Assembly (NCBI GenBank): GCA_901538445.1 | Contig: LR594586.1 | Coordinates: forward strand, 62,001-126,000 | Origin: Gemmataceae bacterium | GTDB taxonomy: Bacteria > Planctomycetota > Planctomycetia > Gemmatales > Gemmataceae | Length of the DNA: 64,000 nucleotides | Reading direction: 5' to 3' | In this document: in pieces, positions 42,321 to 50,309 of the stretch | How positions within the stretch are numbered: the stretch's first letter is position 1 | How the letters are laid out: every line of letters begins with the position of its first letter | Translations under genes and position numbers: made by a program | Notes under the pieces: model-generated | Database searches by the model: none | The model's input: only the letters and a program-made list of their open reading frames with translations | Told to the model about the DNA's origin: nothing

Positions 42321-44356
42321 CCGACCCCGACCCCGTCCGCGTGGTCCCCCGCGAACTCCTCGAGGAACTCGCCGCGACCGGCGCGCCCGCTGCCCCTCCC
42401 CCGCCGGCCACGCCGGCCCGGACGGAGAGCGGTGAGTACCGGTCGCGGCTGCTCGTGGACCGGTGGCTCGCCGCCCGCGGGGTGGGCTTCCGCGTGAAGG
42501 CCGAGCCGGACGCCCGCGGGCGGACGGTGTACGTGCTGGCGGCGTGCCCGTTCGACCCCGCGCACGCCGACCCGGACGCGTGTGTCATGCAGGCCCCCGA
42601 CGGGCGGCTGTCGGCCCAGTGCTTCCACAACAGCTGCGCGGGCCGCGGGTGGCAGCAGTTCAAGGACCGCATCGGCCGCCCCGAGCCGCACCACTACGAC
42701 CCGCCCCTGTGCGGCCCACGGGCCCGACGTCCCCGGCCCCGGCACCGCCCCGCGCCCGGCCCCGCGGCGAGTGCCCCCGCGGTACCGTCCGGCACGGCCT
42801 CGACCCCGGATCCGGCGGCCCCCACCGGCGCTCCCGGCGAGACCCCCGCGACCGGCGGCGTGCCGCCCGGGGACGGTCCGCCCGAACCCGCGGCCCCACC
42901 GCAACCGAGCGGCCGCCGGGTGATCGTGGTAGAGCCGGAAACGACGCCGGTGTCGGCCACCATGCGGGCCGTCACCGACACCCTCCTGGGCGCCGGGGAC
43001 TGCTTCCGCCGGGCCGACCAGCTCGTCCGCGTCACCGGGTCGGAGGTGGTCCCGGTGCTGTCCGCGGCCGAGCTCGCCGGGCTCCTCAACCACCACGCCG
43101 AGGTCCAGTTCGTGTCCGGCGAGAGTGCCGCGTTCCGCCCGCTCCCGACCAGCTACGCCAGCACCTGGCTCAACCACCCCGGCGAGGGGCACCGGCTTCC
43201 GCGGATCGCCCTGTTCACCCACAACCCGGTGTACACCCCCGACTGGCGGCTCGCCGCCCCCGGGTACGACGCCGACTCGGGGATCTACAACGCCGGGCCC
43301 GCGGTCGAGCCCTGCGATACCACCGAGCACCTGGACCGGCTCCTGGCCGACTTCTGCTTCCGCACCCCGGGGGACCGCACGAACTACGTCGGGGTGCTCC
43401 TGACGGCCCTCCTGGTGCCGCGGTTCATCGGGTCCAAGCCGGCGGTCCTGTTCAACGGCAACCAGCCCGGGCTGGGCAAGTCGGTGCTGGCGCAGATCGT
43501 CGCCATCCTGCGCGACGGGCGGCCCACCGAGACGGGCACGTACAACCCCAACGACGAGGAGTTCGAGAAGCGGCTCGGGGCCATCGTCCGCCGGGGCGCG
43601 ACGACGATCATCATCGACAACGCCAAGGGCACCGGGCGGAACCCGCGGATCGACTCGGCGTGCCTTGAGCGGTCCATCACCGACCCGGTCCTGTCGTTCC
43701 GCCTCTTGGGGTACTCGCGGGAGATCCGGGCCGAGAACTCGCACATCTTCTGCCTCACCGCGAACACCCCGGACGTCAGCCGCGACCTGGTCACCCGGAG
43801 CGTGGTGGTGGGCCTGTACCACGAGGGGGACCCGGCCACGCGGGCGTTCACCATCCCCGACCCCGAGGGGTACGCGGAGGAGCACCGGGTCGAGCTGCTC
43901 GGCGAGCTGGTCGGGATGGTCGAGCGGTGGCGGGCCGCGGGCAGCCCCGCGGCCGCGGTGTGCTCGCGGTTCAACAAGAAGGGCTGGGGCCCGACCGTGG
44001 GCGGGATCCTTCAGGTCGCCGGGTATCCCGACTTCCTCGCCAACGCCGCGGCCGCGGCGGCCGAACTCGACGACACCCGCCGGGAGTTCGCGGCCCTCGT
44101 CGCGGCAATGGCGGACCAGCCGCAGGGCACCTGGACGTGCGCCGAACTGGCCGGCCTGGCCGACGCCAACCGGCTGTTCCCGGCCAAGGGGCCCGAGGAG
44201 TCGCCCCGGGGCCGCGCGACCCGGATCGGGATGCTCGCCGGGCGGTACGTGGGGGAGCGGTTCCCCGTAACGGAGGCCCGCACCGCCGTGTTCGAACGTA
44301 CCACGGACCGGAAGGGGAACGTGTACCGGGTGGCGCTCGAGGACACCGGGGCGTGA
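42317..44356 (+). CDS. Replicative helicase with zinc-finger N-terminus, 679 aa
   Basis: GTG start coupled (GTGA) to the primase. N-terminal cysteines C77, C89, C102 and C107 with H104 suit a CHC2-like zinc site. A Pro-rich linker spans about 130-210. The AAA/SF3-like motor has Walker A GNQPGLGKS (K388) and Walker B TTIIIDNAK (D434), with a C-terminal helical part. With the primase it forms the usual phage or plasmid replication pair. Followed by a 535-base gene-free stretch with the repeat array. Confidence 0.75.
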   Translation: MTDPDPVRVVPRELLEELAATGAPAAPPPPATPARTESGEYRSRLLVDRWLAARGVGFRVKAEPDARGRTVYVLAACPFDPAHADPDACVMQAPDGRLSAQCFHNSCAGRGWQQFKDRIGRPEPHHYDPPLCGPRARRPRPRHRPAPGPAASAPAVPSGTASTPDPAAPTGAPGETPATGGVPPGDGPPEPAAPPQPSGRRVIVVEPETTPVSATMRAVTDTLLGAGDCFRRADQLVRVTGSEVVPVLSAAELAGLLNHHAEVQFVSGESAAFRPLPTSYASTWLNHPGEGHRLPRIALFTHNPVYTPDWRLAAPGYDADSGIYNAGPAVEPCDTTEHLDRLLADFCFRTPGDRTNYVGVLLTALLVPRFIGSKPAVLFNGNQPGLGKSVLAQIVAILRDGRPTETGTYNPNDEEFEKRLGAIVRRGATTIIIDNAKGTGRNPRIDSACLERSITDPVLSFRLLGYSREIRAENSHIFCLTANTPDVSRDLVTRSVVVGLYHEGDPATRAFTIPDPEGYAEEHRVELLGELVGMVERWRAAGSPAAAVCSRFNKKGWGPTVGGILQVAGYPDFLANAAAAAAELDDTRREFAALVAAMADQPQGTWTCAELAGLADANRLFPAKGPEESPRGRATRIGMLAGRYVGERFPVTEARTAVFERTTDRKGNVYRVALEDTGA

Positions 44357-44890
44357 CCCGCACGCACGCAGCCCCCGACCACCGCGACACCGACCGTCCC
44401 CTGACGGCCGGTGTCGTCGCTTCCGAGACCCCGCACCGCGCGTCCCGCGTCGAACTGCCGAACCTTGGTGCACCTTGCCGAACCTCTGCCGAACCTTTCG
44501 GGAGCAAGGTTCGGCACCTCCAACCCGCACCCCCGGCAGCACTTACCGCGGATCTGCCGAACCTGCCGAACCTTTTCGGGGAAGCGGTCGCAACGCGTGC
44601 GCGCATGCGCGGGCGCGCCCGCGTTGCAATGAGGTACCCGAAAAGGTTCGGCAGGTTCGGCAGACCCCCACTAACGTGTTGCGACCGCGCAACTTAGAGG
44701 TGCCGAACCTTGGCGGGAAAAGGTTCGGCAGAGGTTCGGCAGGTTCGGCAGACGCATCCGGACCAGTGACGGGCTGGGGTCCATGCCATGCCCGTCAGCG
44801 GCCGTTCAGCGAAAAATCCGACGGTTCGCGAGCGGCCGGTGTACTTCCCCTTATAGGGGGCCGTGCGGCGCCCCGAACGGGAGGTGCCGG
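44357..44890. other. Gene-free region holding the element 2 repeat array
   Basis: 534 bases between the helicase and the ParB-methyltransferase. It contains only the inverted repeat array at 44456-44750 and short GC-rich palindromes at its centre (GCGCATGCGC). No protein-coding signal was seen on either strand. Confidence 0.55.
44456..44750. repeat. Mirror-symmetric iteron-like array (putative origin or ParB site)
   Basis: Twelve exact copies of TGCCGAACCT. Forward: 44456, 44476, 44487, 44555, 44564, 44701. Reverse (AGGTTCGGCA): 44507, 44644, 44653, 44721, 44732, 44741. All but the outermost pair share a symmetry centre at 44608.5, so the whole block is one large palindrome. The inner arms (44555-44580 and 44637-44662) are a perfect 26-bp inverted repeat. 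Confidence 0.8.
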
Positions 44891-46072
44891 ATGCTCGTCG
44901 AGATGAGGCCCATCGACTCGGTCACGCCGTACCCGGGGAACCCCCGGCTCAATGACGCCAGCGTCGACGCCGTCGCCGCGTCCCTGAAGGAGTTCGGTTG
45001 GCAGCAGCCCTTGGTTGTGGACGAAGCCGACGTGATCATCGTCGGCCACACCCGGTACAAGGCCGCGAAGAAGCTGGGCATGGCCGAGGTGCCGGTCCAC
45101 GTCGCCCGCGGCCTGACCCCGGCCCAGGCCCGGGCGTACCGGATCGCCGACAACCAGACCGCCACCCTCTCCCAGTGGGACGACGACAAACTCGCCCTCG
45201 AACTCGTGGCCCTCCAGACCGAAGGGTACGACCTGTCGCTGACCGGCTTCCCCGAGGACGACGTCCTGAAGATGCTCACCGCCCCCGAGCCCCTCGCCGG
45301 CGACCCCGACGCAGTGCCCGACCCGCCCGCCGCCCCCGTCACGAAACCCGGCGACCTGTGGGTGCTGGGCCGGCACCGGCTCCTGTGCGGCGACGCGACG
45401 AAGGCCGACGACGTGGCGAAAGTGCTCGGGGATCGCCCCGCCGACGTGCTGCTCACCGACCCGCCGTACAACGTCGCGTACGAGGGCAAGACCGCCGATC
45501 ACCTCACGATCGCCAACGACGAGCTCGACCCGGCCGCGTACCGCACGTTCCTCGCGGCCGCGCTCACCGCCGCCGGCACGCACCTGCGGCCCGGCGGGGC
45601 GTTCTACCTGTTCCACGCGGACGTCACCGCCCTGCCCGTCCGCCTCGCGTGCGCCGACGCCGGGCTGACCATCCGCCAAGGGCTCGTGTGGGTCAAGTCG
45701 GTCCTCGTCCCGGGCCGCCAGGACTACCAATGGAAGCACGAACCGATCTTATACGGTTGGGCCGACGGGGCCGCCCACACCTGGCTCTCCGACCGCAGCC
45801 AGTCCACGGTCCTCGAGTTCGACAAGCCGGTCAAGAACAGCGACCATCCGACCCCCAAGCCGGTGGACCTGTTCGCGTACCTCCTCGGCAACTCGTGCCC
45901 GGCCGGCGGGACGGTGCTCGACCCGTTCGCCGGCAGCGGCACCGCCCTCGTCGCCGCCGAGCAGACCGGGCGGAGCGCCGCCCTGCTCGAGCTCGACCCG
46001 CGGTACGCCGACGTGGTGGTCCAGCGCTACGAGCAGCTGACCGGCAAGACCGCCGAGCGGCGGGCCGCGTGA
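44891..46072 (+). CDS. ParB-like nuclease domain fused to N6-adenine DNA methyltransferase, 393 aa
   Basis: ATG at 44891 with GGGAGGTG upstream. N-terminal ParB domain (about 1-90: VTPYPGNPRLND, QQPLVVDEADVIIVGHTRYKAAKKLG, YRIADNQT), then a DNA methyltransferase with DPPYN (189-193), KHEPILYGWADG, and the SAM-binding LDPFAGSGTALVAAEQTGR near 341. This fusion is common in phages, where it lies just before terminase genes. It probably methylates adenine; its target site is unknown. It follows the repeat array directly. Confidence 0.85.
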   Translation: MLVEMRPIDSVTPYPGNPRLNDASVDAVAASLKEFGWQQPLVVDEADVIIVGHTRYKAAKKLGMAEVPVHVARGLTPAQARAYRIADNQTATLSQWDDDKLALELVALQTEGYDLSLTGFPEDDVLKMLTAPEPLAGDPDAVPDPPAAPVTKPGDLWVLGRHRLLCGDATKADDVAKVLGDRPADVLLTDPPYNVAYEGKTADHLTIANDELDPAAYRTFLAAALTAAGTHLRPGGAFYLFHADVTALPVRLACADAGLTIRQGLVWVKSVLVPGRQDYQWKHEPILYGWADGAAHTWLSDRSQSTVLEFDKPVKNSDHPTPKPVDLFAYLLGNSCPAGGTVLDPFAGSGTALVAAEQTGRSAALLELDPRYADVVVQRYEQLTGKTAERRAA

Positions 46073-46083
46073 GGAGGAGCGTC

Positions 46084-46302
46084 GTGCCGAACCGACCCCG
46101 TGGAACGTTGGCGGCCCGGCTGGTGCGGCTCGAGGACCGGACCGCCCCGGGGCCCGGCGACGACCGCGGACAGGTGACCGTGTACCTCCCCCGCAAGGAC
46201 GGGGACACCCAGCCGTGCGGGGTGCTCTCCGAGGACCGGTGGACCCGGGTCGTCCTGTACGACGCCTCGCAGCCCGACACGATCCTCGCGCCAGACCGGT
46301 GA
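46084..46302 (+). CDS. Small protein with RLxxLE N-terminus, 72 aa
   Basis: GTG at 46084, AGGAGCGTC just upstream. Begins PNRPRGTLAARLVRLEDR, a short helix shared with several following small genes. A Gly/Asp-rich beta tail follows (QVTVYLPRKDGDTQPC). Function unknown. Confidence 0.55.
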   Translation: MPNRPRGTLAARLVRLEDRTAPGPGDDRGQVTVYLPRKDGDTQPCGVLSEDRWTRVVLYDASQPDTILAPDR

Positions 46303-46368
46303 CGGCGCACGGGCCAAACGGGTGTTGTCCTGATGATCCCCGGAACAATCCTGACGCGGGGGCGGCAC

Positions 46369-46635
46369 ATGCGACTCGGCGGGCGGCTCGTGCGGGCCGA
46401 GCGGGCACTCAAGGACCGACCCCGGGCCGACCAGTTCTCCGTGGTCCAGGCGGTCCCCGTGGGCCGCTCGGGCGGGCTCCCCCTTGGGCTCCACGCCGAC
46501 GGCCCGCGGGGCTCGACCGCCGGGACCCTGGTGTACGACCCGGCCGCGGGCCGCCCCGAGGTGCCCGAGGGCCGCCTGGCCCCGTGGGGGCTGTTGATCG
46601 TGTGCGAGGCGGAGTTCGTGGACGGGCCCCTGTGA
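46369..46635 (+). CDS. Small protein with related N-terminus, 88 aa
   Basis: ATG at 46369 (MRLGGRLVRAERALKDR) preferred over the ATG at 46333, because the shared helix then begins the protein. Ends in beta strands (GLLIVCEAEFVDGPL). Related in layout to 46084-46302, both having a short Arg/Leu helix first and beta-rich tail next. Function unknown. Confidence 0.5.
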   Translation: MRLGGRLVRAERALKDRPRADQFSVVQAVPVGRSGGLPLGLHADGPRGSTAGTLVYDPAAGRPEVPEGRLAPWGLLIVCEAEFVDGPL

Positions 46636-46651
46636 CCCGAGGAGGCGTGAC

Positions 46652-47047
46652 GTGGCCGAGCAGCGGAAGAAGAACGAGGACGCGCTCCTCCTGGCCCTGG
46701 CGTGCGGGGCCACGGTCGAGGCCGCGGCCCGCCAGTGCGGGCTCACCGACCGCACCATCTACCGGCGGCTCAGCGAGCCCGCGTTCAAGGACCGGCTCCA
46801 GGCCCTCCGCACCGACATGGTGGCCCGGGCCGCCGGGATGCTCACCGCGGCCGCGGGCGAGGCCGTCCGCACCCTGCTCCAGCTCCAGAAGGACGCCCCC
46901 GCCACGGTCCGGCTCGGGGCCGCCAAGGCGGTCCTCGAGGTCGGGATGAAGCTCCGCGAGATCGTGGACCTGGAGGCCCGGATGGCGGCCCTCGAGGCCC
47001 GGCTCGCCGAGCAAGACAAACCCGGCCCCCGCGGTCTGTACGCCTGA
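46652..47047 (+). CDS. HTH protein, terminase-small-subunit-like, 131 aa
   Basis: GTG at 46652. Homeodomain-like HTH (LLLALACGATVEAAARQCGLTDRTIYRRLSEPAFKDRLQALR), then a helical dimer-like region and a coiled-coil tail. This layout fits small terminase subunits and related phage HTH proteins. Its position after a ParB-methyltransferase agrees with a terminase gene slot. The large terminase gene that should follow is missing. Confidence 0.65.
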   Translation: MAEQRKKNEDALLLALACGATVEAAARQCGLTDRTIYRRLSEPAFKDRLQALRTDMVARAAGMLTAAAGEAVRTLLQLQKDAPATVRLGAAKAVLEVGMKLREIVDLEARMAALEARLAEQDKPGPRGLYA

Positions 47048-47055
47048 GGTCCGCC

Positions 47056-47514
47056 ATGCGAAGCACCGCACGGGTCGCCCGCCTCGAATCGATCGTCGCC
47101 CGCTCGGTTGTGCCGTCAGTGGGCGCGGCCGTTCCCGCGCGGGACCCGTGGGCCGAGATCCTGTCCCTCGTGCCCGCGGAGTTTCGGGGTGCCCTCGCGG
47201 CGAAGCTGGGCGGGCCGTACGACGCGGACCTCGAGGCCCTGACGTCGTGGGCGGCCGCCCCGGTGGCCCCGTGGGCCCGGCCGCCGGCCGCGGGGGTCCA
47301 GGTCCCGGAGGCGCTGGTCGCGTGGGTGCTGGACCCGCCCCACCGGTACTGGGTCGGGCACCACTGCGGGGCGTGCGGGCTCGCCGTGCCCGTCGGCCTC
47401 GACCGCCCCGCCCGCCCGTTCCCCACGTGCCCCGCATGCGGGAAGCCCACCTCGTTCGCGGCCTACTACAGACCCGATCCGGAGGCGAAGGAATGCGGAT
47501 CACAGCCCGGCTGA
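47056..47514 (+). CDS. Hypothetical protein with zinc-ribbon C-terminus, 152 aa
   Basis: ATG at 47056 (MRSTARVARLESIVARS, same type of helix). The C-terminal half has CGAC...CPAC knuckles (about 117-142), a zinc ribbon. The middle is Ala/Pro-rich. Its end overlaps the next start by 22 bases. Confidence 0.55.
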   Translation: MRSTARVARLESIVARSVVPSVGAAVPARDPWAEILSLVPAEFRGALAAKLGGPYDADLEALTSWAAAPVAPWARPPAAGVQVPEALVAWVLDPPHRYWVGHHCGACGLAVPVGLDRPARPFPTCPACGKPTSFAAYYRPDPEAKECGSQPG

Positions 47515-47714
47515 GAAAGTTGGCGACCGCCCTGCCGGCGTGCGACCCGAGGGTGCGGTGGGTGGCCCCCGAGGGCCAGGTGCCGAGCGAGGCCGACCGG
47601 TGCCGGCGGTGCGGCGGGTCGCACGTGCTGTACGTCGAGGAGGTGGTCGTGACTTCACGCGAGGAAGCCGACGCGGTGCTGGCTCGCAACGGTCCGACTG
47701 GGGGCGTCTCGTGA
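47493..47714 (+). CDS. Small CxxC protein, 73 aa
   Basis: ATG at 47493 (MRITARLRKLATAL), inside the previous gene's end. CRRC at about 37-40 is a half zinc site. VLYVEEVVVTSREEADAVLARN follows. The stop overlaps the next gene's GTG (GTGA). Confidence 0.5.
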   Translation: MRITARLRKLATALPACDPRVRWVAPEGQVPSEADRCRRCGGSHVLYVEEVVVTSREEADAVLARNGPTGGVS

Positions 47715-47938
47715 GGCTGTCGCGGCGACTGCAACTGGTTGAACGGATCGCGGGGCGGCATGACGCACCCGAACCGAGTGTCGGCGTGTGCGACCGGATC
47801 GAGGAGCTGACCACGGCACACCTGACCCACCCGCCCACGTTCGCCCCGCCGATCGAGGCCGGCATCCTCGCCGCCGTCGAGCGGCAACTCCGGGCCGACG
47901 AGCGCTTCTTCCCTGCCCCGATGGAGGACCGGCCGTGA
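47711..47938 (+). CDS. Small RLxxVE protein, 75 aa
   Basis: GTG at 47711 (RLSRRLQLVERIAGRH). The second part is helical (EAGILAAVERQLRADERFF). Coupled at both ends by 4-base overlaps. Confidence 0.5.
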   Translation: MRLSRRLQLVERIAGRHDAPEPSVGVCDRIEELTTAHLTHPPTFAPPIEAGILAAVERQLRADERFFPAPMEDRP

Positions 47939-48240
47939 CCCTCGCCCGGCGGCTCGTGGCGCTCGAACAGCGAGCCCCCGCCGCTCGGTCGGAACGGCGG
48001 CCGGTGCCCGACGACCCGGTGGCGTTCGCCCGCGGGCTCCTGGCCGGGGCGTTCGGCCCCGAGGATCTGGACCCGCGGCACCCGAACCACACCGGGTGGC
48101 TCACCACCGTGGTCGCGTTCCTCGGCACCCTCACCCCCGAGCACCAGGCGTGGGAAGAGAGTGTGGGGATCAACAGTGTGACGACGTGTCTGGACGCCGA
48201 CGGGCTCGCCGCGCTGGACGCGGTCATGCGGCGGGGCTGA
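47935..48240 (+). CDS. Small RLxxLE protein, 101 aa
   Basis: GTG at 47935 (TLARRLVALEQRAP). Middle PDDPVAFARGLLAGAFGPEDLDP, then helices (GLAALDAVMRRG). Coupled to the gene before it. The repeated N-terminal helix links it to its neighbours as a family. Confidence 0.5.
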   Translation: MTLARRLVALEQRAPAARSERRPVPDDPVAFARGLLAGAFGPEDLDPRHPNHTGWLTTVVAFLGTLTPEHQAWEESVGINSVTTCLDADGLAALDAVMRRG

Positions 48241-48263
48241 GTTGCAACCCGGAGTTCTACGCG

Positions 48264-48790
48264 GTGCAGCAACGAGGGAGGTCCCTCGGGTCGCACCTGG
48301 CGCAGTTGGAGGCCCGGGTGCCCGCGGCTTCAATCGAGGCCGCGGGGCCGCAGACCGAGGACGAGTGGCAGGCCGCGTTCGAGGAGATGGGCCGGGAAGG
48401 GTTCTTCGACCCCGAGCCCGAGTTCCACGAGGCCCTGTCCCTGTTCCGCGTCACTCTGGCAGCGGCTCGCGCCTCGACGGACCCGCCGTTCGACCCGCCC
48501 CCGATTTCACGCCGGGACACCCGTCCCCCTACCAGCGGCTGTCCAACTGGAGCACCGGGGGCCGGTTCCCTACCGTCGACGAAGCGTTCCTGTGGATCGC
48601 CGAGATGGTCCACCGGGTCGAGTCCGGCATCCCGCCGGTCACCGGGGCCGAGTTCCGGGATTTGGGCCAGTGGTTCGCGGCAAACGAAGCCCAGCTGCGG
48701 CAGCTCGCGGGGCCGTCCGAGGTGCTGGAATTGGGGTGGCGGGCGGCGGACCGGGTGAGGCCCTTCGGAACTGCTTTGCACGGGCACACC
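48264..48790 (+). pseudogene. Frameshifted gene at the right end of element 2
   Basis: The reading frame starts near a GTG at 48264 (QQRGRSLGSHLAQLEARV, same helix type). At the C-run around 48497-48501 the frame must shift by one base to continue as DFTPGHPSPYQRLSNWS...FLWIAEMVHRVESGIPPVTGAEFRDLGQWFAANEAQLRQL. No proper stop follows before it enters the border zone, so the 3' end is also lost. A sequencing error is possible for the frameshift alone. Confidence 0.55.
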
Positions 48791-48984
48791 GGGGCGAGGA
48801 TGCCGGGTAACTCGCAGCAGACCTCCATCAACTCATGCCGAAACAGGCGGAAGATACTCCTCCGGCTGAGGTGCTTATACCCACCCGCCTTTGGAACTGC
48901 CCTCCGGGTGCCCAGAGCTGCTTTCTCCTCTATACCCGACGTGCCCCACCTGTCGACCCGCCAATCGAGTGCGGCTCTCGGCAC
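48791..48984. other. Right border zone of element 2
   Basis: No supported gene. It runs from the truncated gene to the cobC stop. Two near copies of CCTT(C/T)GGAACTGC lie at about 48763 and 48889, but they are not enough to define an attachment site. Confidence 0.35.
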
Positions 48985-49533
48985 TCACTCCAACGCGACG
49001 ATGCTCCCCGGTGGCGGAATCAGCGCCTGCCAATCGCAGGCCGGAGTGCCCAGGAGTGTCCCCAGCAACACCGCGATCGGCCCGCCGTGCGTCAGCGCAA
49101 CGGTGGTTCCGCCGGCCGGGAGGTCGGCGTACCACGCGAGGACGCGGTCGCGCAACTCGTGCGTCGTCTCGCCGCCAGGCGGGCTCCACGTCGCCGGGGC
49201 GGTCACCATGCCCATCATCGCGTCCCCGGTCGCGGAGTGGACGTCGTCCCACCGCCGCAACTCCCAGTCGCCGAAGCACCGCTCGCGGAGCCGCACATCG
49301 ACCACGGGGATGACGCCCGACCGCGCGGCCACCGAGTCGGCGACGGCGGCGCACCGAGCCAGCCCGCTGTGATAAAGGTGAGTAATTGGGCCACGGGCCG
49401 TGACCCCGGCGACGATCTCGCGAATGCGTGCGGGCGCGTCGTCCGCGAGCGGCACGTCGCTGCTGCCGTAGCAGACGCCCCGGAGCCATTCCGCCACGGG
49501 CGGGTGGCGGACGAGGAGGACCCGCCGGCTCAT
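48985..49533 (-). CDS. cobC: Histidine phosphatase, alpha-ribazole phosphatase type (CobC-like), 182 aa
   Basis: ATG at 49533, overlapping the cobS stop by 4 bases. LLVRHPPVAEWLRGVCYGSSDVPL holds the catalytic His 10 of the RHG-type phosphatase, although the usual RHGxT reads RHPPV here. The second His is in VALTHGGPIAVLLG. CobC/CobZ-type enzymes dephosphorylate alpha-ribazole or adenosylcobalamin phosphate. Last gene of the B12 operon. Confidence 0.75.
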   Translation of the reverse strand: MSRRVLLVRHPPVAEWLRGVCYGSSDVPLADDAPARIREIVAGVTARGPITHLYHSGLARCAAVADSVAARSGVIPVVDVRLRERCFGDWELRRWDDVHSATGDAMMGMVTAPATWSPPGGETTHELRDRVLAWYADLPAGGTTVALTHGGPIAVLLGTLLGTPACDWQALIPPPGSIVALE

Positions 49534-50309
49534 CGCCCGCCCCCGGCGGTCGCCGCCAGCAGGAACACGCACTGCCCCAGGTAGCACCCGCAGCCCAGGC
49601 AGTCCCCGGTCACCCCGCCGATCCGCCGGCGGACGTAGCCGGCCCAGGCGAGTGTCGAGACGACGACCGCGACCAGTCCGACGGCGGCGCGGAGGGGAGA
49701 CACCCACGCGAACGCGAACACTGCCGGCACGGCCAATACCGAACCGAACCCCAGTTCCCGCCAGCCGATCCGCTCGCCCACGTCCTTCGCCAACCCCTCC
49801 CGGTTCGTGACCGGCGCGGCAGACGCCATCAGCACCAGGATTCCCCACCGCCCGACCGCCGCCGACGCCGCGGCGGTCGCCGCCACCTCCTCGGCCGGGA
49901 TCGTGAGCAAACACCCGCCCCTCAGCAGTACCGCCAGCGTCAGCCCCAGTGCCCCGAAACTGCCAACCCGGCTGTCCTTCATGATCCGCAGCACGTCGTC
50001 CCGGGTCCACCCGCCCCCGAACGCGTCGCAGCAGTCGGCCACCGCGTCCTCGTGGAACGCCCCGGTCAGTAGGGCCTCCGCCAGCAGCCCCAGGGCGACG
50101 GCGACGACCGGCGTCCAGACGAGCAGCGCCGCCCACACGACCCCGCCGGTGAATGCCCCGATCAGACCGCCGACCAAGGGGAAGTACACGACCGCCGCCC
50201 GCAGCAGGGTGCGGTCCGAGTGTGACCGGTTCATCCCGCCGGGCAGCGGCACGCGGGTCAGGAACTGTACGGCGGTGATCGCGGCCTGGAACTGTCGGCT
50301 AAGGCTCAT
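49530..50309 (-). CDS. cobS: Adenosylcobinamide-GDP ribazoletransferase (CobS)
   Basis: 259 residues. Family features are seen: FLTRVPLPG near the start, a set of membrane helices, AFHEDAVADCCDAFGGGWTRDDVLRIMKDSRVGSFGALGL (matches the FHEDGLADxxDGxxG...RMEIMKDSRVGxFG signature), and the C-terminal GGVTGDCLGCGCYLGQ. It joins alpha-ribazole to AdoCbi-GDP at the membrane. ATG at 50309, overlapping cobT by 11 bases. Confidence 0.9.
   Translation of the reverse strand: MSLSRQFQAAITAVQFLTRVPLPGGMNRSHSDRTLLRAAVVYFPLVGGLIGAFTGGVVWAALLVWTPVVAVALGLLAEALLTGAFHEDAVADCCDAFGGGWTRDDVLRIMKDSRVGSFGALGLTLAVLLRGGCLLTIPAEEVAATAAASAAVGRWGILVLMASAAPVTNREGLAKDVGERIGWRELGFGSVLAVPAVFAFAWVSPLRAAVGLVAVVVSTLAWAGYVRRRIGGVTGDCLGCGCYLGQCVFLLAATAGGGR

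Larger units (their letters stand above)
34630..48790. mobile_element. Integrated element 2 (approximate limits)
   Basis: A plus-strand island between the HEAT-repeat gene and the B12 operon. Order: DUF2924 protein, serine recombinase, HTH protein; two large unknown proteins; sigma factor; primase-polymerase; helicase; repeat array; ParB-methyltransferase; small genes including an HTH/terminase-small-like one; and a frameshifted truncated gene at the right end. Ends are approximate. No terminase large subunit, portal or capsid gene was seen. It resembles a defective phage or integrated plasmid. Confidence 0.7.

Noticed and set aside
44456..44750. Terminator or attenuator cluster after the helicase gene
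   Set aside because: Twelve exact copies in mirror order over ~295 bases go far beyond a terminator and lack T-runs.
48763..48902. CCTT(C/T)GGAACTGC repeats as the right attachment site of element 2
   Set aside because: Both copies lie on the same side of the island and no counterpart was found near 34400-34640.
48529..48984. 151-codon minus-strand frame at the right border (contains a Cys-rich stretch MEVCCELPGIL)
   Set aside because: It runs antisense to the broken gene, shows no family motif and no start signal; too weak to call.
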